Assembly: GCA_964470785.1 (NCBI GenBank)
Contig: CAYYED010000012.1
Coordinates: 1 to 19,622 of the forward strand
Length of the DNA: 19,622 nt
Reading direction: 5' to 3'
Source: CAYYED01 sp964470785
GTDB lineage: Bacteria; Patescibacteriota; Minisyncoccia; Minisyncoccales; PEYH01
Below, one piece after another: positions 1 through 7,838 of the stretch. How positions within the stretch are numbered: the stretch's first letter is position 1; every line of letters begins with the position of its first letter. A model generated the notes under the pieces. The model made no database searches. It saw only the letters and a list, made by a program, of their open reading frames with translations, and was not told where the DNA came from. Both the position numbers and the translations under genes were made by a program.

Positions 1-651
1 CGTCTGTGGCCATTAATCTGGAAGCAGCCAGTCCAGTGAGATTTAATCCGCTAAAAGTTGGTGAAGATGAAGTGGCAATATCCTGGGGCAAGGAAAAAGT
101 CCAGGTTCTGTCAGAGGTTAAGTCCTGAAGTCCGGCAGAAAGAATAATCTGGTTATCTGTGCCGGTCATGGTTAGGGTTCTGTCTGCCCGCACAGCATGG
201 CCAGTGCCTGTGGCTTGTTCTCCTAAGGTAAGCAGTCCGGTAAATCTGCCCGTGCCTTGCACATCTAGATTATAGGCAGGCGTGGAAGTGCCAATCCCCA
301 CTTTTCCGTCATTAATGATTCTCATGGCTTCTGTTCCCCCATCTGTTCCTACGGCTAAGGCGATATAGTCAGTCGTTCCTGTGTCTGAAGTTGATTTTAA
401 GGTTAAAGAAGAATCAGCGGCCGTGCCTCCATATATAATAGCCGCTCTTGGAGTGGTTAAAGTCGGGCTGGTGGCAAAGACCAGATTCCCTGTTCCTGTT
501 GTTTCTGTAACTGAAGCTCTTAAATTATCTGCGGAAATAGTGGAAGTAACATTCTTGCTGGCGTCTGTGGCCATTAATCTGGAAGCAGCCAGTCCAGTGA
601 GATTTAATCCGCTAAAAGTTGGTGAAGATGAAGTGGCAATGTCCTGGGGCA
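1..651. repeat. Direct repeat of about 90 bp, period 561 bp, inside the surface gene
   Basis: Bases 1-90 and 562-651 match with one mismatch (position 80 against 641). The offset of 561 bp equals 187 codons, so this is an in-frame repeat of a protein module. The near-identity at DNA level suggests a recent duplication or gene conversion. Confidence 0.9.
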
Positions 652-1078
652 GAGTAAGCGTCCACTGTCTGTCTTCTGATAGGTCTTGGGTGCCGGTTGG
701 AGACACTATAATTCTGTTATCCGCCCCCACCATTTCTAAAGTCCTGGAAGTAAATACTCCTCCCCCGTCGTTGATTATGTCCTGGACTGATCTTTTGGCG
801 ACTACTCCCGTATCCGATACGGTTAAAACTGCGCCCGTGCTGGTGGCAATAGTCCTGATTCTGACTTGCCCGTTAATATCAAGCTTTTCTGTGGGAGAAG
901 TGGTTCCAATGCCGAGATTTCCGCTAATCCAAGCGTCGGAGCCCACAACCAAAGCCGCCGGACCGGCGTCTAAGTCATAATATATGTTATTGGCGGCATA
1001 TATAAAACCGACCACAATTAAGCCGGGGATGGTGGCGAGTAGGATGTTCTTTATTCTATTGTGATTGGTGTGGATCAT
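1..1078 (-). CDS. Exported GIGT-repeat surface protein (partial, C-terminus off window)
   Basis: Starts at an ATG at 1078 and stays open to the left edge, giving 359 codons. The N-terminus has basic residues followed by a hydrophobic anchor (about residues 12-28, LLATIPGLIVVGFIYAA), so the rest should lie outside the membrane. The outer part carries motifs of the type LGIGTTSPTEKLDINGQV and VGIGTSTPAYNLDVQG, plus blocks such as LASRLMATDA-type segments seen in phage tail-fibre and adhesin-like proteins. A 187-residue unit starts to repeat at the window edge. It lies 28 nt downstream of a broken GxxExxY gene and in line with two similar surface genes, so the three probably form a tandem family. 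A structural or adhesive surface role is inferred; no enzymatic motif is visible. The true length is unknown. Confidence 0.8.
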   Translation of the reverse strand, partial: MIHTNHNRIKNILLATIPGLIVVGFIYAANNIYYDLDAGPAALVVGSDAWISGNLGIGTTSPTEKLDINGQVRIRTIATSTGAVLTVSDTGVVAKRSVQDIINDGGGVFTSRTLEMVGADNRIIVSPTGTQDLSEDRQWTLTLPQDIATSSSPTFSGLNLTGLAASRLMATDASKNVTSTISADNLRASVTETTGTGNLVFATSPTLTTPRAAIIYGGTAADSSLTLKSTSDTGTTDYIALAVGTDGGTEAMRIINDGKVGIGTSTPAYNLDVQGTGRFTGLLTLGEQATGTGHAVRADRTLTMTGTDNQIILSAGLQDLTSDRTWTFSLPQDIATSSSPTFSGLNLTGLAASRLMATD

Positions 1079-1085
1079 AGATGAT

Positions 1086-1130
1086 AGCGCGGAAGGACGC
1101 GGAATTTTACGCGGAATCACGCGGAAAAGG
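1086..1130. repeat. 3' arm of iterated inverted-repeat cassette I (CGCGGAA units)
   Basis: Four CGCGGAA-type units spaced 11-12 nt apart. The arm is an imperfect inverted copy of the arm at 1523-1569 on the other side of the GxxExxY gene. The last codons of that gene are read from this repeat. It ends 7 nt before the start codon of the next surface gene at 1078. Confidence 0.8.
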
Positions 1131-1522
1131 TTGGGTATTTCTTGCGGTGTCGTATACTTTGCGGATGATTTCCACGCCTCCTGGTTTTCCAAAATTAATT
1201 AGAAATCCCAGCTTATAAGACGTTGCTCTGAGATATTGCCAAAATTGCCGTATATCTTGTTTTGTAATAAACTCTTTTGTTTTAATTTCCAGCATAATCT
1301 TCTCATTGATGATAATATCAGGAACATATATTCCTATTTTTTTACCTTCAACAATAACGGGTAGTTGCTTTTCTGTCTCAAATAAGAATCCTTCTCGTTT
1401 CAATTTTCTACCAGACCTCTTTGATACACCACTTCTTTGTGCCCACATCCTAATTCCTTATACAACTCAAAGCAGCATCCTCGTATTTTGTATGACTCCT
1501 GTCTATGTAATAACTCCGTCAT
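1107..1522 (-). pseudogene. GxxExxY-family protein, frameshifted
   Basis: GxxExxY proteins form a small family with a PD-(D/E)XK nuclease-like core and unsettled function. An ATG at 1522 opens MTELLHRQESYKIRG..., with the signature G-H-K-E-V-V-Y at about residues 27-33. It then stops at a TGA (1400-1402) after LVEN. The rest of the family fold continues in another frame from KLKREGF onward: YVPD with aspartate, LEIK (the E-x-K pair), QFWQYL, and LGFLINFG. One missing base in the A-run at 1404-1407 explains both halves. An ORF of 113 aa starting at 1448 is only the tail. It is either a genuine pseudogene, a sequencing error in a homopolymer, or a frameshift site. It lies in the gap between two surface genes, flanked by inverted repeats. 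Confidence 0.85.
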
Positions 1523-1569
1523 ATTATTTTCCGCGTTATTCTGCGTTAGATTCCGCGGTGTTCTGCGCT
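1523..1569. repeat. 5' arm of cassette I (CGCGGAA / CGCAGAA units)
   Basis: On the minus strand it reads GCGCAGAACACCGCGGAAT and continues with CGCAGAA and CGCGGAA units. It begins directly after the stop codon of the surface gene (1570-1572) and ends in AATAATATG, the start of the GxxExxY gene. The arm at 1086-1130 is its inverted copy. Confidence 0.8.
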
Positions 1570-3306
1570 TTAGTTCACCTCATCATACGCCGCCAAGAAT
1601 ATCTGGTAAAACCTGACTGCGTCATTGGTAGTGGCGGTTTTTGCCTCTATCCACCAAGCAGTGGAATCGGTAGGAATAGTTACTGCCGTGGTTGTTGCCT
1701 CTCCTTTGTCTAGGTCAGTAGAAGCAGGCACAGATAAGGTAAAAGCGCTATATGCTCCAGATGTTGTAGCCACATGAACATCAATAGCATTTGTAGTAGA
1801 AGCAGAATAGCGGAAGACCAGTTTATGAATTCTGGTTGTTCCGGAAAGAGCCGAGCTAAACGGATAATCCTCTAATGTCTTGGAAATTTGGACATAGCTG
1901 GTAGTAGCTGTTTGCGCCGGCAAATCAAAGCCAAATATCGGAATCATTTCGCGCAGAATTTGTTCGCCTGCTAATCTGCTCGCCGGACCGCCTCCTGATG
2001 TCAAAATCTGGGTAGTCGTAGTGGCTAAACGAATTTCCCCGGTCGCCGGATCTAAAATAATATCACCTGTTCCAGCAGACGAAATTGTCACATCGGTATT
2101 TGAAGGTCCTGTATATAGCGGAGAAGTAACAGAAGTGGAAAGCACTGCTGTAATGCCGGAAAATTGTCCAATTTCGGTAATATTTGGACCACCGCTACCC
2201 ATAATGTTGCCCGTTAAGGTGTATCCGGCCACATAGGTCGGGTCAAGAGTACCGGTTATGCTAACATTTCCGGCAAAAGTAGAAGTTCCTGTGCCCTCAA
2301 CTGTTAAATCGCTGTCGGTACCGCTTAAGGTTAAAGGGTTGGCAATGGTTACCGCACTGCCGGTATCTGTAATAGAAGAATCTGTAATAGAGCTTGTGGC
2401 AGACCATTTTGCCAATTTATTTGCCGTGCCTGTGCCGCTAACACCTGAAATCCCCTCGCCGGTAAGGGCTTGCCAAGCTAACCCACCAGCACCGTCAGTG
2501 GTTAGAACATAATTTGCCGCAGCCCCATCACTACCCGGCCAAGTATAAGCGGTACTATCGCTTGTAGCAGCTGCTTTTAATTCAATGTACCCGCTAGTGC
2601 TGCCAAGCAGTTTAATGCCTCCGCTCCCTACTTGCAGTTGGTTGCTAGCATAAGTAAAGTCGCTGTCTTGCGTAATTAAGCCAGAAGCATCGGCAAGCAA
2701 AATTCCTGCGGAAGCTAAAGTGCTTGTGTCTTGCAAGGAAATCGTTCCGGTTAAATTAGGAAGGGTGTAAGTGGTAGTGGCAGTTAAATCAGCTATGGTT
2801 AATTGTCCCCTGCCATTTGCATCGTAAAACCACAAACTAGTACCTTGGATTCCGTCAGAAGTAAAAGCAGCGCCTGAGGAGACATCGCCAACTCCAGTAA
2901 TCGTTCCCAAACCCATATCTCCGGGGTCAGTCCAGCTTAAGGTGCCATCACCCGCGGTCTTTAACAGGTAATCAGACGAACCATCGTCCCCGGGCCAAGT
3001 ATAAACTGTAGTAGTGGTAATGTTGGTAGGCGACTTAAAGCCAATATAATAATTTGTACCGCCAGTAAATTTTAATTCCTGGCTTGCTTCAGACAAAGAA
3101 ACATGTCCGGAACTAAATAAGGTAGAAGTGGCAACTTCAAAGCCATAGCCAGCTGTTGGAGAATCTGTGGCTCCTCCTCCAACAATCAAACCGGCCGTAG
3201 CCCTGATGGTATTAGTTACCCTCTGGATGTTTTCCACAATGATTTCGTTGGTATCAATGTTGTAATATGTGCTAGCGCCAAAAAGCACGCCTGCGGCAAT
3301 CAACAT
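1570..3306 (-). CDS. Exported surface protein with shared C-terminal AYDEVN module
   Basis: From the ATG the protein is 578 aa. It begins with a hydrophobic segment (MLIAAGVLFGASTYY) that lacks the usual positive stretch. The frame stays open upstream to 3441 without ATG, GTG or TTG, and that stretch encodes a lysine-rich leader followed by FLFIAVSMLIAAGVLFG. The true start may therefore be a rare codon (ATT or ATA at 3375-3420). The outer part has tail-fibre-like segments (YTLPNLTGTISL, YTWPGSDG repeated, threonine/serine-rich linkers). The last 138 residues, from GEQILREMIPIF to the terminal AYDEVN, resemble the end of the neighbouring 865-aa protein. No enzymatic motif was recognised. An adhesin or surface-layer-type role is inferred. 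It probably shares a transcript with its neighbours. Confidence 0.8.
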   Translation of the reverse strand: MLIAAGVLFGASTYYNIDTNEIIVENIQRVTNTIRATAGLIVGGGATDSPTAGYGFEVATSTLFSSGHVSLSEASQELKFTGGTNYYIGFKSPTNITTTTVYTWPGDDGSSDYLLKTAGDGTLSWTDPGDMGLGTITGVGDVSSGAAFTSDGIQGTSLWFYDANGRGQLTIADLTATTTYTLPNLTGTISLQDTSTLASAGILLADASGLITQDSDFTYASNQLQVGSGGIKLLGSTSGYIELKAAATSDSTAYTWPGSDGAAANYVLTTDGAGGLAWQALTGEGISGVSGTGTANKLAKWSATSSITDSSITDTGSAVTIANPLTLSGTDSDLTVEGTGTSTFAGNVSITGTLDPTYVAGYTLTGNIMGSGGPNITEIGQFSGITAVLSTSVTSPLYTGPSNTDVTISSAGTGDIILDPATGEIRLATTTTQILTSGGGPASRLAGEQILREMIPIFGFDLPAQTATTSYVQISKTLEDYPFSSALSGTTRIHKLVFRYSASTTNAIDVHVATTSGAYSAFTLSVPASTDLDKGEATTTAVTIPTDSTAWWIEAKTATTNDAVRFYQIFLAAYDEVN

Positions 3307-3509
3307 TGAAACCGCGATGAAAAGAAACGAAGTTAAGCGCGTGCCGCCAACGAGTTTAACTTTCGGTTTAAATATTTTTTTAATTTTTTGGTTTATAATT
3401 TTATAATTTAATAATTTAATTGTGTAATGTTTGCCGACCTTTTATTTTTTTTAACTAACTATTTGATAATGCTTTTTTGTTAACCTAATATTTTTTTCGA
3501 CCTTGGGAT
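3307..3509 (-). other. AT-rich gap and possible non-ATG N-terminal extension
   Basis: Very AT-rich. On the minus strand it stays in frame with the 578-aa protein from 3441 down to 3307, coding a lysine-rich stretch then a hydrophobic run, so part may be translated. The remainder (3442-3509) has long A/T runs and no clear promoter or other gene. Confidence 0.5.
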
Positions 3510-3590
3510 CCGCTGATTTTACCGCTGATTACTACGCTGATTATTTCCGCTGAAAATTACGCTGATGACTACGCTGATTTGTCGCTGATC
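3510..3590. repeat. 3' arm of cassette II (seven CGCTGAT units)
   Basis: About seven units of CGCTGA(T/A) at 11-13 nt spacing. Inverted relative to the arm at 4012-4055. The tail of the GxxExxY pseudogene (QRSHQRNFQRK) is read from this repeat, and its final stop (3541-3543) lies inside it. Confidence 0.85.
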
Positions 3591-4008
3591 TCATTAGGTT
3601 ACTTGCTTTCTTTCTGGCAGTATCGTATACAACTCGTTTAATCTCTAGTCCTGTGGGGCTAAAATTAATAAGAAACCCGAGCTTATAATGCGATCCTTTT
3701 AAATATTTCCAGAACTGCTCTTTGTCTTATTTTGTTAAAAATGGCTTTATTTTTATTTCTAATAAAATGGCCTCGTTTATAATTTTATCAGGCACATAAG
3801 TGCCTGCTTTCTTGTTTTCAAAATATATGTCTATGCGCTTCTGGTCTTCTACTGATAGTCCTTGTTTTGTTAATGCTTCTGTCAAAGCTCTATCTACTAC
3901 CGTCTCTTTGAACACACCGCCAAAGGCCTTATAAACCTTAAAACAAGCTCTTCTTATCTTGTATGATTCCTGCTCGTATAAAAAATCTTGTACTTTGTTT
4001 GTGGTCAT
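3541..4008 (-). pseudogene. GxxExxY-family protein, interrupted by an in-frame TAA
   Basis: Begins MTTNKVQDFLYEQESYKIRR at 4008. The family fold is visible: YVPDKIINEAILLEIKIKPF holds the aspartate and the E-x-K pair. An in-frame TAA at 3727-3729 ends a 93-aa product after FLTK. The same frame then continues DKEQFWKYLKG, YKLGFLINFSPTGLEIKRVVYD, which is the expected family C-terminus, until TAA at 3541. In the sister gene at 1107-1522 the matching codon is glutamine (FITKQD), so one CAA-to-TAA change explains the break. The signature is also degenerate (G-V-F-K-E-T-V-V-D, no tyrosine). TAA is an ordinary stop elsewhere here, so recoding is unlikely. A truncated 93-aa product could still be made. 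Confidence 0.88.
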
Positions 4009-4011
4009 ATT

Positions 4012-4055
4012 ATATCAGCGTAAATTCAGCGTAGTCATCAGCGACCTATCAGCGG
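4012..4055. repeat. 5' arm of cassette II (CGCTGAT units)
   Basis: On the minus strand, CCGCTGATAGGT, CGCTGATGACTA, CGCTGAATTTA and CGCTGATATAA follow each other at 11-12 nt. It starts immediately after the stop codon of the 865-aa gene (4056-4058) and runs into TATAATATG, the start of the GxxExxY pseudogene. Confidence 0.88.
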
Positions 4056-6653
4056 TTAGTTGATTTCATCATACGCCAATAGCATAATGTTAAAAATTCG
4101 CATTGTATAGGCACTGCTCGGAACCTTTACTTCCAACTGCCAATCATCATTAGGCAAATCTAAATACCCGCTAATATGGGAAAAGCCCTCTTCAAAAGAA
4201 TCTAAATCCTGGCCTGTTAAAGTAAAGCTGTCATATTCTACTGGCACACTTGGCCTATAAATTCTCCACTCTGAATGCGAGGAAGTGGCAATATCATCAG
4301 CCATATTAATAAGAAAAACATATTTTCTTGTGCCTCCGGCCAAGGGGTCGGGAAAAGCATCTAAGCTTGTTTCAAAATATTTGGAAACTCTTTGAGAGCT
4401 GGTGGAATTAGTTTGCGCAGGCATAGTATATCTAAAAATAGGAATCGCTCCTCTAAAAACTTTTTCTCCGGTTTTTCTTACCGTAGAATCAGTGGTTGTG
4501 GAAATAAAAGTAGCTCCGCTTATGGATGCCAGAGAAGCGTCTATGGTGTTTGCGCTAAAACTAATTTCTCCGGTTATGGAATTTATTACTAATGCCTTAG
4601 AAGCAGTAATTTCTGTCTGGCTGCTATTAATAGAAATATTAAGGTAATTTTCTGCATCATATTTTAAAACAAGCTGGGGCAAAGTGGTGGTAGTAATGGT
4701 CATTGGCCCGGCCAATGACATATCACCGGCTACGGTCAATATAGAAGATGGTGTGGTTGTGCCAATCCCTATGGCAGCGCCATTATTGTAAAGAAAAGAG
4801 CTGGCTATCCAATTAGAAGCGCCGTTGCTATATCGCATTGTTTGTCCGTCGCTTCCGGATGGCATTGTCCCTGCCGGCAAGGTCTGCCATGTTCCTATTC
4901 CGGAAGCATCTGAAATAAGGGCTCTTCCTTCAGCCGCGCCTGTAAGCAATTGAAACCCGCTTGTTATAAAATTCGTTGTTTTGATTGATCCCGATACTTC
5001 CAGTTTTTCCGAGGGGGTAGTTGTGCCAATGCCTAAACGGCTATTTTCATTGTCCCAGAAAAAACCGCTATTGCCGGAAAGAGTTGAAGTTGCGGTAAAA
5101 AAAGCAACTTGCCCTGCACTCCCTTCTCCGCCGACTCCGGCTTCTTCTGTGGCAAGCAAATCATAAATTGTTCCGCCTTCGTCTTGATAATAAAGTTTTC
5201 CATCGCTTTTTACATAAAGCTTTCCGTAGCTACTAGTTTCGCTTGGTTCGTCCATATGCGCCAAGCTAATGGCTCCGGAAACAGTCAATTTTTCATTCGG
5301 GCTAGTGGTGCCAATGCCAATTAAAGAACTTTGTTCGTAAAGGATAGAGTTTCCTACGGCAGAACCACCCGTCCATTTAGACAAGTATCCCGAGGAGCCG
5401 CTTCCGCTAATTCCAGAACTTCCGCCTCCAAGAAACACAGTTGTTCCTGCTGATACTTCGCTTAAACATTTTCCCCCTCCAAGGTCGGTGCAGACATCTC
5501 CGGTTGCCTGTATTCTACCGTCAACTTCTAAGGCATAATCAGAGGCCTCTGTGCCTATGCCGACACTGTCCTGAGCATAAAAAGTTCTGGCACTCAAAAG
5601 ATTACCTGCAAAAAGGTTGTCTGTGGTAATGTCTCCGGCTACATGTAGGGTGCTGTCAGGATCATCGGTCCCTATACCGACATTGCCCGCAGAAGTGATA
5701 TGTATTGAAACACCATCGTACATATCACTGATTGAAGCATCACCAATTCTTTGTCCTGCAATAAATTTGGCAAGCCGATTTGCCGTTCCTCCCGGAGCGG
5801 TAACCTCGCCGGCAAGCCCTAAACAATTCCCGGTAGAAAGACAAATAGTGCCTGTCTGGTTTGGCAAAACATATGTCCTGTCTTCTGTTAGAGTTCCCAA
5901 AACAACCGTTCCTTGCAGTTCGTTCTGAAAAAAATTGAGCGTAGAAGCACCATCTCTATTTTTTAAATTTAAAGGGGCGTTAATATCGGTTTCTGCATTT
6001 ATGGTTAAGTAGGGCTCGGGAAGACGAAATAAAAATTCCTCCCGCGACAAGGGCGTCTCTGTGATTAAATCCAATGGACTCTCAACTTGAGCAATTCTCC
6101 CTACCCTGCCCACAAGCGCGGCAAAAAAAGCGTCACTTTTCATAATTCCTAAAAATAATAAAATTAGCCCGGCCGCGATGCTCAAAAAAATTAACACGCT
6201 TGACAAAACAGAAACCGGAAGCCCTTTTGGCTTAAAAGAAAAACCCTCTGACAGCGACGAAGGTTCTGGTTCTTTTTCAAAAATACGAACTGACCTTTCC
6301 GGTTCTTGCACTTGTTCCGGAGGGAAAAAACTGCCGCGCCTTAAAGAAACGGTTTCTGATGGCAAGAAGGCCTCTTTGCTTTCTTCTTGCTGTTTTTTTT
6401 CTTCAACGATTTTGTGAAGCGTTTTACCTTTTTTTAACTCACGCTCAATATCAACCAAAATATCAATCACTGATTCCGGGTAAGCTCCGGTGGGTAATTT
6501 GCCTTCAAAAATTTTTCTTTTAGCAGGAGGAAGGAGCCCGAGCTTAGCATAATATCTTAAGCGGTTTCTGGGATTGCCTTTGCCAAAATCAACACCCAAA
6601 AACCTTGCCCTCTCTATTGCTTCATCAATTTTTATAAATTTTTCCTCTTCCAT
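4056..6653 (-). CDS. MerR-like HTH / transmembrane / GIGT-repeat surface protein
   Basis: 865 aa from an ATG at 6653. Residues 5-85 look like a MerR-type winged helix (LRYYAKLGLLPPAKR then YPESVIDILVDIERELKKGKTLHKI). A charged, proline-rich linker follows to about 143, then one membrane helix at about 144-170 (VSVLSSVLIFLSIAAGLILL). The remaining ~690 residues should be outside. They contain five copies of a (V/I/L)GIGT-x2-P-x3-L-x-V-x-G-x-(I/M) motif of the phage tail-fibre kind, TYVLPNQTGTICLS-like strands, and a 145-residue C-terminal module ending AYDEIN that is shared with the next protein. A DNA-binding domain on a membrane protein with an adhesin-like outer part suggests either membrane-coupled regulation or reuse of the fold as an anchor. 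Its own sigma70-type promoter lies at 6721-6748. Function is not established. Confidence 0.85.
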   Translation of the reverse strand: MEEEKFIKIDEAIERARFLGVDFGKGNPRNRLRYYAKLGLLPPAKRKIFEGKLPTGAYPESVIDILVDIERELKKGKTLHKIVEEKKQQEESKEAFLPSETVSLRRGSFFPPEQVQEPERSVRIFEKEPEPSSLSEGFSFKPKGLPVSVLSSVLIFLSIAAGLILLFLGIMKSDAFFAALVGRVGRIAQVESPLDLITETPLSREEFLFRLPEPYLTINAETDINAPLNLKNRDGASTLNFFQNELQGTVVLGTLTEDRTYVLPNQTGTICLSTGNCLGLAGEVTAPGGTANRLAKFIAGQRIGDASISDMYDGVSIHITSAGNVGIGTDDPDSTLHVAGDITTDNLFAGNLLSARTFYAQDSVGIGTEASDYALEVDGRIQATGDVCTDLGGGKCLSEVSAGTTVFLGGGSSGISGSGSSGYLSKWTGGSAVGNSILYEQSSLIGIGTTSPNEKLTVSGAISLAHMDEPSETSSYGKLYVKSDGKLYYQDEGGTIYDLLATEEAGVGGEGSAGQVAFFTATSTLSGNSGFFWDNENSRLGIGTTTPSEKLEVSGSIKTTNFITSGFQLLTGAAEGRALISDASGIGTWQTLPAGTMPSGSDGQTMRYSNGASNWIASSFLYNNGAAIGIGTTTPSSILTVAGDMSLAGPMTITTTTLPQLVLKYDAENYLNISINSSQTEITASKALVINSITGEISFSANTIDASLASISGATFISTTTDSTVRKTGEKVFRGAIPIFRYTMPAQTNSTSSQRVSKYFETSLDAFPDPLAGGTRKYVFLINMADDIATSSHSEWRIYRPSVPVEYDSFTLTGQDLDSFEEGFSHISGYLDLPNDDWQLEVKVPSSAYTMRIFNIMLLAYDEIN

Positions 6654-6720
6654 GCGTTTATATGGGCTAAAACAGCGTTTCCCGTCACGAGAAATTTTTA
6701 TTTTAGCTATATATTAGTAT

Positions 6721-6748
6721 ATTTTATCGCACCCAATACCCCTGTCAA
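6721..6748 (-). promoter_or_regulatory. Sigma70-type promoter for the 865-aa surface gene
   Basis: On the minus strand, TTGACA (6743-6748), 16-nt spacer, TAAAAT (6721-6726). The -10 is embedded in GCGATAAAATATACTAATAT, which recurs with one change upstream of the gene at 7433. It leaves a leader of about 60 nt before the ATG at 6653. Confidence 0.75.
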
Positions 6749-6825
6749 GGGCCTAAAAAACCGGGGTTGTGGAAAACTTTTTGGAAACGAAATTCGTTTT
6801 TTTAAATACCTTTTTTTGTAAAAAA

Positions 6826-6864
6826 GAAATGAAAAAAGAAAAACCCTTCCTTTAGTGGGAAGGG
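6826..6864 (-). terminator. Intrinsic terminator after the transposase-domain gene
   Basis: On the minus strand a 7-bp GC-rich stem (CCCTTCC / GGAAGGG, plus-strand 6844-6850 and 6858-6864, 7-nt loop) is followed by TTTTTCTTTTTT. It lies 30 nt beyond the stop codon of the gene at 6894-7433 and separates it from the next promoter. Confidence 0.88.
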
Positions 6865-6893
6865 TAAAACAAGGTTCCTATGCAACAATCATA

Positions 6894-7433
6894 TTATGAT
6901 GTCATGCCCATATTTTTTAACAAGTCCCGCCAAATGCTTTGTTTTTTTTGTTCATTATCTTTTGAACCGATTTTTCTTTTTTTGTTCGTTTTCTTGTCTT
7001 TTTTTAAATATATTTTAGAGCGATAATACTTTTTTTTGCTTTTAATTTTTAGGTCAATAGTGGAAGAGGTTATTTTTTTTAATTTTTTGGCTGTTTCAAA
7101 AGAACACCCTGCCCCGCAAATTTGTTTTATTTCTTTTATAGATTTGGTTTTCAATAAATTCTCTAATCTTTTACTGCAAGGAAAGCCAAACTCCTCCCAA
7201 ATTTTAATCAAAGCCGTTATTTCTTTCTCGCCATACTCTGGTTTTCTCTTTTTTTTCCTTTCCGGGCCCAAATATGCCTTTGTTTGTATTTTACGGATAA
7301 CATAGTTTCTATTTTGTCCGGTCAGAACGCAATACTCGTCTAATAATTTAGATTTTTCTTTCTTGGTTCTTAAATGATATCTCTTTTTCTCAATAAGAGT
7401 TTTTAGATATTGGTTCCGTGAAGAAGTATCCAT
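6894..7433 (-). CDS. Stand-alone transposase/integrase N-terminal domain protein, lysine-rich
   Basis: 179 aa. The segment MDTSSRNQYLKTLIEKKRYHL...KLLDEYCVLTGQNRNYVIRKI, then GEKEITALIKIWEEFGFPCSKRLENLL and KKLKKITSSTIDLKI, resembles from memory the N-terminal DNA-binding part of integrase-type transposases common in CPR genomes. There it precedes an RNase-H-like (DDE) catalytic domain. Here no catalytic domain follows: the last ~50 residues are a basic tail (KKKYYRSKIYLKKDKKTNKKRK...). It is either a truncated transposase remnant or a domesticated DNA-binding protein. An own promoter (7535-7562) and own terminator (6826-6864) argue for a working gene. The family link is from memory and moderately sure; no inverted repeats of an insertion sequence were found around it. 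Confidence 0.65.
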   Translation of the reverse strand: MDTSSRNQYLKTLIEKKRYHLRTKKEKSKLLDEYCVLTGQNRNYVIRKIQTKAYLGPERKKKRKPEYGEKEITALIKIWEEFGFPCSKRLENLLKTKSIKEIKQICGAGCSFETAKKLKKITSSTIDLKIKSKKKYYRSKIYLKKDKKTNKKRKIGSKDNEQKKQSIWRDLLKNMGMTS

Positions 7434-7534
7434 ATTATTAGTTACATTTTAAATCATTCATAAAATACGCTGTAATTCCGTCGCGAGAAAAGCTGTTTTT
7501 ACAAGCCTTTTAACTATATCCGATATATTAATAT

Positions 7535-7562
7535 ATTTTATCGCTTCCTGGTTCCGTGTCAA
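7535..7562 (-). promoter_or_regulatory. Sigma70-type promoter for the transposase-domain gene
   Basis: On the minus strand, TTGACA (7557-7562), 16-nt spacer, TAAAAT (7535-7540). The 22 nt at 7523-7544 match 6709-6730 at 21 of 22 positions, and the leader shares a CTCG(T/C)GACGG motif with the other promoter. The leader is about 95 nt. Confidence 0.75.
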
Positions 7563-7631
7563 TGGTCTTGGGTGGGAACAACTTACTCTTCGAGCGAGCG
7601 AAGCCCTAATTTCAAATCTTTGATTTGTAAC

Positions 7632-7838
<207 letters not shown>

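Noticed and set aside
381..980. Long plus-strand ORF opposite the partial surface gene, and similar ones opposite 1570-6653
   Set aside because: Shadows of the minus-strand repeat proteins: the minus frame has the membrane segment and GIGT motifs, the plus frames have nothing recognisable.
3541..4008. Stop-codon recoding to explain the interrupted GxxExxY gene
   Set aside because: TAA and TGA both end clearly complete genes here (TAA for alpha, gamma and epsilon; TGA for delta, beta and the kinase), so a single mutation is simpler.
1..6653. Prophage tail-fibre region
   Set aside because: The GIGT motifs recall tail fibres, but each protein has its own membrane anchor and there are no capsid, terminase, portal or tail genes.
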